Origin: SG8-41 sp964521405 | Lineage (GTDB): Bacteria > Pseudomonadota > Gammaproteobacteria > Burkholderiales > SG8-41 | DNA length: 64,000 nucleotides | Assembly (NCBI GenBank): GCA_964521405.1 | Contig: CAZFRR010000065.1 | Location: 5,971-69,970 of the forward strand | Direction: 5' to 3' | Shown: piece by piece, positions 31,448-40,445 of the stretch | How positions within the stretch are numbered: position 1 is the stretch's first letter | Layout of the letters: each line of letters opens with the position of its first letter | Made by a program: the position numbers and the translations under genes | The notes under the pieces: model-generated | What the model was told of the DNA's origin: nothing | Databases searched by the model: none | Seen by the model: the letters and a program-made list of their open reading frames with translations, nothing else

Positions 31448-32458
31448 ATGCACGTAACACTCCTCGTTCCCGATCTGTTCTGGCCGCGCGACGACGGCGG
31501 GGGGGCGTACCGGGAACTGGAATTGCCGGCGCTGGCAAGATTTCTCTCTCGTTCCCGGCGGCGCAGCCTTCCTCCACTCGGCCTCGAAGCGTGGCTGTGC
31601 CAGGCTTTCGGGGTCGAGCGCCAGCAGGACTGGCCCGTCGCCCCGATCACACTCGGCTTCGACGGCGGTGATGCCGGCGACGATTACTGGCTGCGCGCCG
31701 ACCCGGTACACCTGGTCACCCGCCGGGACCAGCTGACGCTGGTCGATTCCGAAGTGCTGCAACCCGGCGAAGAAGAAGCGGCCGAACTCATCGCAGCTAT
31801 TAACCGCCACTTTGCCGGCGATGGCCTGGTTTTCCAGGCGCCACAGCCGGCGCGGTGGTATTTGCGCGTTCCCGGCTCGCCGCGCCTGGCGACGCGCGAG
31901 ATCTCCGCGGTGGCGGGCCAGGATGTCGGCGGCGCACTCCCCTCCGGCGAGGACGGCCCGCGCTGGCGGCGGCTGTTCAACGAGATCCAGATGCTGCTGC
32001 ACGAGCATCCCGTGAATCAGCGCCGGGAATCCAGCGGGAAACTGCCAATCAATAGTGTGTGGTTGTGGGGCGGCGGGCAGCGGCAGGCAGCTTCCGGGCG
32101 ACCGTTCTCGCACGTGGGTGGCAAGAACGCGCTCGCCCTTGCCCTCGCCGCGAGATGCGGCGCCGAGACGACAGTCCCAGGTAGCGTGCCTGACCGGGCG
32201 GCGCGCACGCTCATAGTGGCAGAAGCGCCCGCCGCGCGTTATGGAAATGACGAGGCCTGGCGGCAGGCGCTCGCGGAAATCGAGCGCGACTGGTTCGAGC
32301 CGCTAGTCTCGGCTCTGCGCCGCCGCACACTCGAGGGACTTGCCGTGGTTGCCCTGCATCCGCGCGCCTGCGAGCGCTTCGAGGCGACGGCCACGGATCT
32401 GCTCAAGTTCTGGCGGCCGGTTCGCGAACTTTCCGTCCATGCCCCGGGGGACCGCTAA
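31448..32458 (+). CDS. Conserved hypothetical protein, COG4255-like
   Basis: A 336-aa protein similar in outline to a conserved betaproteobacterial family, sometimes labelled phosphoglycerate-mutase-like or regulatory. Seen: N-terminal HVTLLVPDLFWPRDDG, a W-rich region (YWLRADPVHLVTRRDQLTLVD), FNEIQMLLHEHPVNQRRE, NSVWLWGGG, and a C-terminal helical part with GLAVVALHP. I see no alkaline-phosphatase-type metal site, so no catalytic role is claimed. Its TAA overlaps the recJ ATG by one base (TAATG), so the two are cotranslated. Family placement is from recall, not a search. Confidence 0.75.
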   Translation: MHVTLLVPDLFWPRDDGGGAYRELELPALARFLSRSRRRSLPPLGLEAWLCQAFGVERQQDWPVAPITLGFDGGDAGDDYWLRADPVHLVTRRDQLTLVDSEVLQPGEEEAAELIAAINRHFAGDGLVFQAPQPARWYLRVPGSPRLATREISAVAGQDVGGALPSGEDGPRWRRLFNEIQMLLHEHPVNQRRESSGKLPINSVWLWGGGQRQAASGRPFSHVGGKNALALALAARCGAETTVPGSVPDRAARTLIVAEAPAARYGNDEAWRQALAEIERDWFEPLVSALRRRTLEGLAVVALHPRACERFEATATDLLKFWRPVRELSVHAPGDR

Positions 32459-34203
32459 TGCCGCAGGTCATCACTCGTGAAGTGCCCCGGGGCGCCGCTG
32501 ATTCGCTGGTTGCTGACGGCGTGCCGCCGTTGCTGGCGCGTGTCTACGCCGCCCGCGGCATTTTGACGGCACGCGACCTCGCGCAGGAATTCGAGCACCT
32601 CGCGCCTCTCGCCGCCATGCTCAATCTGCGGGAAATGGCCGCGCGGCTGGCCGATGCGATCGCGGAGCGCAGAAAGCTGCTGATCGTCGCCGACTACGAC
32701 GCCGATGGCGCCACCGCGTGCGCCGTGGGCTTGCGCGCGCTGCGCGCCTTTGGCGCGTCGGTCGAATTCCTGGTGCCGAACCGTTTCGAATACGGCTACG
32801 GGCTCTCTCCGGAGATCGTGCGTCTCGCCCACGCGCAATTCCGCCCCGACATCCTGATCACGGTGGACAACGGCATCTCGAGCCTCGAGGGCGTCGCGGA
32901 AGCGAACCGCCTGGGGATGGCGACGCTGATCACCGATCACCATTTGCCCGGAGAACGGCTGCCGGATGCCACCTGCATCATCAATCCCAATCAGCCCGGC
33001 TGCGCCTTCCCGAGCAAGAACCTGGCCGGCGTCGGTGTCATGTTCTACCTCATGCTGGCCCTCAGGGCCGAGCTCCGCGAGCGCGGCGCGTTCGGCCAAA
33101 GTCGAAAGGAAGACGGGTCATCCTTCATCCTTCATCCTTCATCCTTGGGTTCGGCGGAGCCGAACCTCGCCGACCTCCTCCCGCTCGTCGCTCTGGGCAC
33201 CGTGGCCGACGTAGTGCCACTAGATCGCAACAACCGCATCCTGGTGCAGCAGGGTCTCGCCCGCATCCGCGCGGGCCGCATGCAGCCGGGTATCGCAGCA
33301 CTGTTCCAGGTCGCGGATCGCGATCCGCGCCGCACCGCGGCGCGCGACCTGGGTTTCGTGCTGGGCCCGCGGTTGAACGCCGCCGGACGGCTCACCGACA
33401 TGGCGCTCGGCATCGAGTGCCTCGCCACGGATGACGCCGGCCGGGCACACACCATCGCAACCGAGCTCGATCGCTTGAATCGCGAGCGGCGAGGGATCCA
33501 GTCCGACATGCAGGATGAAGCGCTCGCGGCGGTAGAAGCGCAGGATTTCGGAGAGAGCTACACGCTCGCCCTCTTCGATCCCGCCTGGCACCAAGGGGTG
33601 GTCGGCATCGTGGCCGGGCGCATCAAGGACCGCTTTCACCGCCCTGCCATCGCGTTCGCGCGCGGCAATCCGGGCGAGATCCGGGGCTCGGGGCGCTCGA
33701 TCACCGGCCTTCACTTGCGCGACGCGCTCGACCGGGTCGCAGTGTCGCACCCCGGGCTCATTGCGAAGTTCGGCGGTCACGCCGCTGCAGCAGGCCTGAC
33801 TATCAGGGAAAGCGACTTCGAGCGCTTCCGCGCGGCTTTCGAGCAAGCGGCGCAATCACTGCTCTCACCAGCCGACCTTGAGCGCGTCATCGAAACCGAC
33901 GGCGGCCTAGCCCCCGAGGATTGCACCACTGAGACCGTTCAACTGCTGTCAGGCCCGGTGTGGGGGCAGGGATTTCCCCCGCCGCGGTTCTGCGACGAGT
34001 TCGAGGTTGCGGCCCAGCGCATCGTGGGTGGCAAACATCTCAAGATGACGCTCGCACGTGGCGCTCTCCGCATCGACGCCATACGCTTCCAGAGCACGGA
34101 GGCTGCCCCGCCCCGCATCCGCGCGGTCTACCAGCCTTCGCTCAACGAATGGAATGGCCGCATCTCGGTGCAGCTTACGGTCGAGCACTGGGAGGAAGCC
34201 TGA
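32458..34203 (+). CDS. recJ: Single-stranded-DNA-specific exonuclease RecJ
   Basis: A 581-aa 5'-3' exonuclease of the DHH superfamily used in recombination and mismatch repair. Motifs: LIVADYDADGATACAVGLRA, ILITVDNGISS, TLITDHHLPGERLP, LVALGTVADVVPLD, LGPRLNAAGRLTDM, GSGRSITGLHLRDAL, FGGHAAAAGL. Between GVGVMFYLMLALRAELRERG and PNLADLLPLVALG about 15-20 extra residues (including SSFILHPSSLG) come from four tandem TCATCCT units, in a surface linker between conserved blocks. Start overlaps the preceding stop. A 493-bp repeat-filled gap follows. Confidence 0.97.
   Translation: MPQVITREVPRGAADSLVADGVPPLLARVYAARGILTARDLAQEFEHLAPLAAMLNLREMAARLADAIAERRKLLIVADYDADGATACAVGLRALRAFGASVEFLVPNRFEYGYGLSPEIVRLAHAQFRPDILITVDNGISSLEGVAEANRLGMATLITDHHLPGERLPDATCIINPNQPGCAFPSKNLAGVGVMFYLMLALRAELRERGAFGQSRKEDGSSFILHPSSLGSAEPNLADLLPLVALGTVADVVPLDRNNRILVQQGLARIRAGRMQPGIAALFQVADRDPRRTAARDLGFVLGPRLNAAGRLTDMALGIECLATDDAGRAHTIATELDRLNRERRGIQSDMQDEALAAVEAQDFGESYTLALFDPAWHQGVVGIVAGRIKDRFHRPAIAFARGNPGEIRGSGRSITGLHLRDALDRVAVSHPGLIAKFGGHAAAAGLTIRESDFERFRAAFEQAAQSLLSPADLERVIETDGGLAPEDCTTETVQLLSGPVWGQGFPPPRFCDEFEVAAQRIVGGKHLKMTLARGALRIDAIRFQSTEAAPPRIRAVYQPSLNEWNGRISVQLTVEHWEEA
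33118..33165. repeat. TCATCCT tandem repeat and small palindrome inside recJ
   Basis: Four exact TCATCCT copies (33118-33145) followed by a perfect GGTTCGGC/GCCGAACC hairpin with a 3-base loop (33147-33165). It keeps the recJ frame and sits where other RecJ proteins have a short linker. Confidence 0.88.
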
Positions 34204-34640
34204 ACAGCCTCACCGCCAAGGTAGCCAGGGACGCGAAGGAGCAGAAAAGCCTCGACACGAAGGACACAAAGGACACAAAGGACACTAAGGAAAAACGAAT
34301 CAGAATTGATTCGGTGACCAGTCGCACCTGACCGGCCGCCGGACGGTTTACGGCTTTTGATCTTGGGGCCCCTGTGCGCTGCCGAGTAGCGCCCTGCCCC
34401 GGTGATGAGTGATAGGTGATGGGTGATGGGTCTTTTATTCCGAATCTCTGAACCAGTAGTGTCTCTTGTAGGCCACCCTTGGCGCGTTTCCTTCGCGACC
34501 TTCAGGTTTTGCCTTTGACCTTATTATTCTTCCCTTCGCGGTAAAGCTTTTATTTTCCTTGGCGACCTCCGCGTCCTTCGCGGTGAGGCTTTTCTGTTCC
34601 TTCGCGGCCTTGGCGTCCTTCGCGGTAAAGCTTTACGTCA
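34204..34640. repeat. Long composite inverted repeat, recJ-prfB gap
   Basis: Left arm about 34204-34290: CGCCAAGG, GACGCGAAGGAGCAGAAAAG, then ACACAAAGG units. Right arm about 34480-34640: CCTTGGCGCG, CCTTCGCGACC, GGCTTTTCTGTTCCTTCGCGG and related units. GAGCAGAAAAGCCTC and GAGGCTTTTCTGTTC pair almost perfectly. The middle (34300-34480) has CGAATCA/TGATTCG and GTGATGG units but no gene. Unit family as in 28826-29154. Confidence 0.9.
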
Positions 34641-34666
34641 ATCGGCTCTAACAGCCTCACCCACTG

Positions 34667-34672
34667 TATAAT
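34667..34672 (+). promoter_or_regulatory. Candidate -10 box for prfB-lysS
   Basis: TATAAT in CACTGTATAATTTGG about 25 bp before the prfB ATG. No good -35 at standard spacing is seen. It is the only strong sigma-70-like -10 between recJ and prfB. Confidence 0.5.
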
Positions 34673-34696
34673 TTGGTATTTTCAGGCGCCGAATTC

Positions 34697-35801
34697 ATGG
34701 AAGCAGAACGTATCAATGCGATCGTCCGCCAGCTCTCCGACGTCGAAGGACGCGCGGCCGAGCTACGGAGGTATCTTTGACTTCGAGGCCAAGCAGCGCC
34801 GCCTAGCCGAGGTCGCCAGGCTCGCCGAAGACCCCGCCGTGTGGAGCGACAACAAGCGCGCGCAGGAGCTCGGCCGGGAGCGGAAAACCCTTGAATCCCT
34901 GGTGGGCACGTTCGACCGGCTCGACTCCGGGCTGCGCGACGCCAAGGAACTCTTCGAGATTGCCAAGTCCGAGCGCGACGATGCCACGCTGGTTGCGCTC
35001 GAGGGAGACGCACGCTCGCTGGAGAGCACCGTGGCGGGCCTGGAATTCCGCCGCATGTTTTCCCACCCGATGGACCCCAGCAATTGTTTCCTCGACATCC
35101 AGTCAGGCTCGGGCGGAACGGAAGCGCAGGATTGGGCGCAGACGCTACTGCGCATGTATACGCGCTACTGCGAGCGCAAGGGTTTCCGCGTGGAACTGCT
35201 CGAGGAGTCGCCCGGCGAAGTCGCGGGGTTGAAGAGCGCGGCGCTCAAGGTGGCGGGCGACTACGCCTACGGCCATCTGCGAACGGAATCCGGCGTGCAC
35301 CGGCTGGTGCGCAAATCCCCGTTCGACGCCAACAGCCGCCGCCACACCTCGTTCGCCAGCGTGTTCGTCTATCCCGAGGTGGACGAATCCATCGAGATCA
35401 CGATTAACCCGGCCGACTTGCGGATCGACACCTTCCGCTCCTCGGGGGCGGGCGGCCAGCACGTCAACAAGACCAACTCGGCGATCCGCATCACGCATAT
35501 CCCGACCAACACCGTCGTGCAGTGCCAGAACGACCGCTCGCAGCACCGTAACAAGGCTGAGGCGATGGCGATGTTGAAGTCGAAGCTCTACGAGATCGAG
35601 TTGCGCAAGCAGCTGGACGAAAAGCAGGCGATGGAGGACTCCAAGACCGACATCGGCTGGGGCCACCAGATCCGCTCCTACGTGCTTGACCAGTCCCGCA
35701 TCAAGGATCTGCGCACCGGCGTCGAGATCGGCAACACGCAGTCCGTGCTGGACGGCAACCTCGACGTTTTCATCGAAGCGAGCCTCAAAAAGGGTTCGTA
35801 A
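34697..35801 (+). CDS. prfB: Peptide chain release factor 2, programmed +1 frameshift
   Basis: RF2, about 367 aa after recoding. Translation starts at ATG 34697 (MEAERINAIVRQLSDVE), meets an in-frame TGA at 34778-34780, and shifts +1 at CTT-TGA-C to continue DFEAKQRRLAEVARL. An internal ribosome-site-like CGGAGG lies just before, as in known prfB recoding sites; low RF2 favours the shift. Later blocks: SGSGGTEAQDWAQ, the catalytic GGQ in SSGAGGQHVNKTNSAIRITH and QNDRSQHRNKAEA. Followed by lysS 14 bp downstream. Confidence 0.98.
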
Positions 35802-35815
35802 CCGGGCCGACACCC

Positions 35816-37345
35816 ATGTCAAAGAAACCGATCGGACCCTCCGCTCCGGAGGGAGAGGCCGACACCCCCCAGGATCGCGAGCGACTGGTCGCCGAGCGCC
35901 GCGCCAAGCTCGCGGCACTGCGCGAAAAGGGCGCGGCGTATCCCAACGATTTCGGGCGCGAGCATTTCGCGGCCGACCTTGCCTCCCGCTACGGCGCACT
36001 CGACAACGCCGCGCTCGAAGCGACCCCCATCAAGGTCAGGATCGCGGGCCGCCTCATGTTGAAGCGCGTGATGGGCAAGGCGAGCTTCGCTTTGATCCGC
36101 GACATGACCGGCGCAATCCAGGTCTTCGTCTCGGATAGCGACACCGGGCAGGAAAACCACGCGGCGTTCAAGCATTGCGACATCGGCGACATCATCGGCG
36201 TCGAGGGCGAACTCTTTCGCACCCGCACCGGCGAGCTGACGGCTCGCGCGCGGGCGCTCAGGCTGCTCGCGAAATCGCTGCGCCCGCTGCCCGAGAAATG
36301 GCACGGCTTGACCGACCAGGAAACGAAGTATCGCCAGCGCTACGTCGACCTCATCATGAACGAGGACACGCGGCGCGTTTTCCAGACGCGGTCGCGGATC
36401 GTCGGCGCCATGCGCGAGTTCCTGGTGGGCGAGCGCTTCCTGGAAGTCGAGACGCCGATGATGCAGCCGATCCCCGGCGGCGCCACCGCGCGCCCGTTCG
36501 TGACGCATCACAACGCGCTCGACATGGACCTCTACCTGCGGATCGCGCCGGAGCTCTACCTCAAGCGGCTGGTGGTGGGCGGCTACGAGCGGGTGTTCGA
36601 GATCAACCGCAATTTCCGCAACGAGGGCATCTCGACCCGGCACAATCCCGAATTCACCATGCTCGAGTTCTACGCGGCCTACACCGACTACGAGTACATG
36701 ATGGCCGTGATCCCGCGCCTCATCGCCCACGCGGCGCAAACGGCGCTGGGGGCTGCACGCGTCGCCTATCAAGGGCACGAGATCGATTTTTTGCGTCCCT
36801 ACGAGCGCCTCTCCATCGCGCAGGCCATCCGCAAGCACCATCCCGAGGTCACCGACGCCATTCTCAACGACCGCGCCGCGCTGATTGCCCGGTTGAACCA
36901 GGGCAACATTGCCTTTCGCGCCGCGGACGGCATCGGCGGCCTGCAACTGACGCTGTTCGAGAACACGGTCGAGGACAAGCTGATCCAGCCGACATTCATC
37001 GTGGATTACCCCACCGAAGTGTCGCCGCTCGCCCGGGCGAGCGACCGGAATCCCGAGATCACCGAGCGCTTCGAGCTCTACATTGCCGGGCGCGAGATCG
37101 CCAACGGCTTCTCCGAGCTGAACGACCCGGAGGACCAGGCCGCGCGCTTCGCCCAGCAGGTGAGTCAAAAGGATGCGGGGGACGCCGAGGCCATGCACTT
37201 CGACGCCGATTACATCCGCGCGCTCGAATACGGGATGCCGCCCGCCTCCGGCGCCGGGATCGGCATCGACCGGCTGGTGATGCTGCTCACCGACAGCCCG
37301 TCGATCCGCGATGTGATCCTGTTCCCGCACATGCGCCCCGAGTAA
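35816..37345 (+). CDS. lysS: Lysine--tRNA ligase, class II
   Basis: A 509-aa class II LysRS. The N-terminal OB-fold anticodon domain covers about residues 65-180 (VRIAGRLMLKRVMGKASFAL). Catalytic motifs: motif 1 around FLVGERFLEVETPMMQPI, motif 2 FEINRNFRNEGISTRHNPEF, motif 3 GAGIGIDRLVMLLTD. Ser/Gly-rich acidic N-terminus. The prfB-lysS order is conserved in Proteobacteria. Confidence 0.98.
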   Translation: MSKKPIGPSAPEGEADTPQDRERLVAERRAKLAALREKGAAYPNDFGREHFAADLASRYGALDNAALEATPIKVRIAGRLMLKRVMGKASFALIRDMTGAIQVFVSDSDTGQENHAAFKHCDIGDIIGVEGELFRTRTGELTARARALRLLAKSLRPLPEKWHGLTDQETKYRQRYVDLIMNEDTRRVFQTRSRIVGAMREFLVGERFLEVETPMMQPIPGGATARPFVTHHNALDMDLYLRIAPELYLKRLVVGGYERVFEINRNFRNEGISTRHNPEFTMLEFYAAYTDYEYMMAVIPRLIAHAAQTALGAARVAYQGHEIDFLRPYERLSIAQAIRKHHPEVTDAILNDRAALIARLNQGNIAFRAADGIGGLQLTLFENTVEDKLIQPTFIVDYPTEVSPLARASDRNPEITERFELYIAGREIANGFSELNDPEDQAARFAQQVSQKDAGDAEAMHFDADYIRALEYGMPPASGAGIGIDRLVMLLTDSPSIRDVILFPHMRPE

Positions 37346-37384
37346 GAAATTAGAAACTCTCACTGCAGAGGACTCAGGCAATAC

Positions 37385-37483
37385 CAGTTTTGAGTTTTGA
37401 ATGTTGAGTTTTGAGTTGGATTGCGCCCGTTATTCGAACTCAGCACTCAGCACTTAACACTCAACACTCAAAACTCAAAACTG
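37385..37483. repeat. Tandem-unit inverted repeat, TTTTGAGTT/ACTCAAAAC family
   Basis: Left arm 37385-37417: CAGTTTTGAGTTTTGAATG-type units. Right arm 37437-37483: ACTCAGC, ACTCAGC, ACTTAAC, ACTCAAC, ACTCAAA, ACTCAAA. Inverted around 19 bp and ending four bases before the ligase ATG, so it would occlude or replace the ribosome site. Confidence 0.93.
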
Positions 37484-37486
37484 TCC

Positions 37487-39457
37487 ATGAACATGGACCA
37501 ACCGCTGTGGCAGCCCTCCCCTGACCGCGTCAGGAACGCCAGCCTGACCGCTTTCATGCGCGAGGCCCATGCAAAATGGGGCATCACCGCGCAGGATTAC
37601 GCCGCTCTGCACCGCTGGTCCGTCACCCAGCCGGGTGAGTTCTGGCAATCGGTGTGGTCCTTTTGCGGCGTGATCGGCGACGGTCACGAGGGGCCGGCGC
37701 TGGTGGACGGCAACCGGATGCCGGGAGCCCGCTGGTTCCCCGGGGCGAAGCTGAACTTCGCGGAAAACCTGCTGCGGCGCCGCGATCGCTCGACCGCCAT
37801 CGTGTTCTGGAGCGAAGACCGGCTGAAGACGACGGTCACTTACGCCGAGCTCTACGCCGAAGTCTCGCGTCTCTCCCAGGCGTTGCGGGCCGCCGGCGTG
37901 AAGCCCGGCGACCGCGTTGCCGGCTACCTGCCCAACGTGCCCGGCACGATCATCGCGATGCTGGCGGCAACCAGCCTTGGCGCGATCTGGTCCTCGTGCT
38001 CTCCCGATTTTGGCGTGCAGGGGGTGCTCGACCGCTTCGGCCAGATCGAGCCCAGGGTGCTGTTCGCCGCCGACGGCTATTTCTACAACGGCAAGTCGAT
38101 CGATCTCGTCGACCGGTTGAAGGAAATAGCCACGAACCTGCCATCGGTGGAGAGAATCGTCGTCGTGCCCTACACCCGTCCGCGCCCGCCGCTATCAGGC
38201 ATACCCCGGGCGGTCAACGTCCACGACCTGATGGCGCCGTGGCGCGCCCGGGACATTGCCTTCGAGCGCTTCCCGTTCGATCACCCGCTCTACATCCTGT
38301 ATTCCTCCGGCACCACCGGCGTGCCGAAGTGCATCGTGCACGGCGCCGGCGGCACGCTGCTGCAGCACCTGAAGGAGCACCAGCTTCACGTCGATCTCAA
38401 GCCCGGCGAGCGGCTGTTCTACTTCACGACCTGCGGCTGGATGATGTGGAACTGGCTCGCCTCCGCGCTCGCCTCGCGCGCCGCCGTCATGCTCTACGAC
38501 GGCTCTCCGATGATGGCGGGCGGACGCATCCTGTTCGATTTCGCGGATGCCGCGCGCGTCACCGTCTTCGGCACCTCCGCCAAGTTCATCGACGCAACCG
38601 CCAAGGCGGGCCTGAAGCCGCGCCTCACGCACCGGCTGACGGCGCTGAAGGCCGTGCTCTCCACCGGCTCGCCGCTGGTGCCCGAGGGTTTCGACTACAT
38701 CCACCGCGAGGTAAAGAGCGATCTCCATCTCGCCTCCATCTCGGGGGGCACCGACATCATCTCCTGTTTCGTCCTCGGCAACCCCACGGCCCCGGTTTGG
38801 CGCGGTGAGATCCAGTGTCCCGGGCTCGGCATGAAAGTCGAAGTCTTCGACGAGCAGGGCCGGCCGGTCCGCGGCGAAAAAGGCGAGCTGGTCTGCAGCG
38901 CGCCCTTCCCCTCGATGCCGGTCGGCTTCTGGAACGATCCCGGCGACGCCAAGTACCGCGCCGCCTACTTCGAGAAGTTTCCCGGCGTGTGGTGCCACGG
39001 CGATTACATCGAGCAGACCCCGCGCGGTGGCTTCGTGATCTACGGGCGCTCGGACGCTGTCTTGAATCCCGGGGGCGTGCGCATCGGCACCGCCGAGATC
39101 TACCGCCAGGTCGAGAGTCTCGACGAAGTGGTTGAGAGCATCGTCATCGGCCAGGACTGGCCTCCCGCCAACCCGACCGACGTGCGCGTGGTGCTGTTCG
39201 TGCGGCTGCGCGAGGGCCTGCGGCTCGATGACGCGCTCGCCGAGAAAATCAAGCGTCGGATCCGCGATAACACGACGCCCCGGCACGTGCCCGCTCGCAT
39301 CGCGCAAGTTGCCGACATTCCCCGCACCAAGAGCGGCAAGATCGTCGAGCTGGCGGTGCGCAACGTGGTGCACGGGCGCCCCGTGAAGAACCTGGAAGCC
39401 CTTGCGAATCCTGAAGCCCTGGCCCATTTCCGGGACCGGTCCGAACTGCAGGCCTGA
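37487..39457 (+). CDS. Acetoacetate--CoA ligase
   Basis: A 656-aa AMP-forming acyl-CoA synthetase of the acetoacetyl-CoA synthetase group, activating acetoacetate to acetoacetyl-CoA. Seen: N-terminal PLWQPSPDRVRNASLTAFMR, P-loop LYILYSSGTTGVPKCIVHG, CGWMMWNW, GGTDIISCFVLGNP, hinge YGRSDAVLNPGGVRIGTAEIY and the catalytic Lys in RTKSGKIVELAVR. Length fits the family. It supplies the phaB substrate and could link ketone-body or PHB turnover, although phaC-phaB lie 6 kb away. ATG 37487 or ATG 37493; both follow a repeat with no ribosome site. Confidence 0.93.
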   Translation: MNMDQPLWQPSPDRVRNASLTAFMREAHAKWGITAQDYAALHRWSVTQPGEFWQSVWSFCGVIGDGHEGPALVDGNRMPGARWFPGAKLNFAENLLRRRDRSTAIVFWSEDRLKTTVTYAELYAEVSRLSQALRAAGVKPGDRVAGYLPNVPGTIIAMLAATSLGAIWSSCSPDFGVQGVLDRFGQIEPRVLFAADGYFYNGKSIDLVDRLKEIATNLPSVERIVVVPYTRPRPPLSGIPRAVNVHDLMAPWRARDIAFERFPFDHPLYILYSSGTTGVPKCIVHGAGGTLLQHLKEHQLHVDLKPGERLFYFTTCGWMMWNWLASALASRAAVMLYDGSPMMAGGRILFDFADAARVTVFGTSAKFIDATAKAGLKPRLTHRLTALKAVLSTGSPLVPEGFDYIHREVKSDLHLASISGGTDIISCFVLGNPTAPVWRGEIQCPGLGMKVEVFDEQGRPVRGEKGELVCSAPFPSMPVGFWNDPGDAKYRAAYFEKFPGVWCHGDYIEQTPRGGFVIYGRSDAVLNPGGVRIGTAEIYRQVESLDEVVESIVIGQDWPPANPTDVRVVLFVRLREGLRLDDALAEKIKRRIRDNTTPRHVPARIAQVADIPRTKSGKIVELAVRNVVHGRPVKNLEALANPEALAHFRDRSELQA

Positions 39458-39603
39458 GGTTTCTGCCGCAATGGCTGTAGTCGGACCAGCCGCGCGCCCG
39501 GGCGCATCAGCGCAGTGAGGCGCATAATAAAGGTCCAGACTTGACCTCATCCCGGAACATGAATCCGCGTCGTACTGTCCAGGTAATAACCCAGGAGGCT
39601 GCC

Positions 39604-40314
39604 ATGCCCGAAACCACCAGCAAGGTCAGCCCGCTCGTAGCGATCGCTGCAGTAGCGGTGACCATTTTCTGCGCCGTCGGTGTGGGAGTGATGACCGGGA
39701 TCATCCCGAGTACCAGTTCCAAAACCGGGGAACAACCGGTCAAGCCAGAGGCGCCCCAGGCCACAGCACCGGCACCGGCGCCAGCCCCGGCCGCAGCGCC
39801 AGCATCCGTCCCGGCCGAAAAGCCGAAAGCAGCGACCGTGGCGCCGAAGAAGCCATCGACCGAACGGGTCCGGGTAGCCACTGCGGAGCCAGCCCGAGTG
39901 CCAGAGCCAGCCCGGTTGCCGGAGCCAGTCCAAACGCCGGAGCCGGCCCGGGCCCCGGAACCGGCCCGGATCGTTCAGGTGTGCACGAACTGCGGCAGCG
40001 TCATTTCAGTCAACGTGATCAAGCAGGAAGGTGAAGGCAGCGGCCTCGGTGCCATCGGCGGCGCCGTGGTCGGCGGCGTGCTCGGCCACCAGATCGGGGG
40101 GGGCCGCGGCCGGGACGTCGCGACCGTGGTCGGTGCCGGCGCCGGCGCCTACGCCGGTCACCAGATCGAGAAAAACGTGAAGACGACCCAAACCTACAAC
40201 GTCGCGGTGCGCATGGACGATGGCTCAACGCGTAGTTTCCCGTACCAGACCGAACCCGGATTCAGGGCCGGCGACAAGGTCAAGGTTGTCGAGGGCAAGC
40301 TGGTCGGTAACTAG
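39604..40314 (+). CDS. Glycine-zipper 2TM-domain envelope protein
   Basis: A 236-aa protein. One hydrophobic N-terminal segment (about residues 9-31, VSPLVAIAAVAVTIFCAVG) is followed by a Pro/Ala-rich linker with degenerate EPARxPEPA repeats to about 125. A CTNCGS motif precedes a glycine-zipper domain (GLGAIGGAVVGGVLGHQI, then VVGAGAGAYAGHQIEK), related to Rickettsia 17-kDa antigen/SlyB proteins, and a small C-terminal beta domain. Probably anchored in the inner membrane and spanning the periplasm; no lipobox is seen. ATG 39604 has AGGAGG 6 nt upstream. A strong terminator follows. Confidence 0.9.
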   Translation: MPETTSKVSPLVAIAAVAVTIFCAVGVGVMTGIIPSTSSKTGEQPVKPEAPQATAPAPAPAPAAAPASVPAEKPKAATVAPKKPSTERVRVATAEPARVPEPARLPEPVQTPEPARAPEPARIVQVCTNCGSVISVNVIKQEGEGSGLGAIGGAVVGGVLGHQIGGGRGRDVATVVGAGAGAYAGHQIEKNVKTTQTYNVAVRMDDGSTRSFPYQTEPGFRAGDKVKVVEGKLVGN

Positions 40315-40355
40315 TACCGCCCATCGCTCACCAACGGCAAATTGATTTCCGAACA

Positions 40356-40377
40356 CCCCGGATCGCCGGGGCTTTTT
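40356..40377 (+). terminator. Intrinsic terminator after the glycine-zipper gene
   Basis: CCCCGG (40356-40361), loop ATCG, CCGGGG (40366-40371), then CTTTTT. The clearest intrinsic terminator in the window. Confidence 0.93.
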
Positions 40378-40445
40378 GTCGCGCCTGGTGAGCTTTCAAT
40401 GCAACCGGCCACAGGGGCCGGGCTGCATTCCCTGCGCCGACCGTT

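Noticed and set aside
34716..34780. prfB broken by a frameshift (pseudogene)
   Set aside because: The shift site matches the known RF2 recoding signal exactly.
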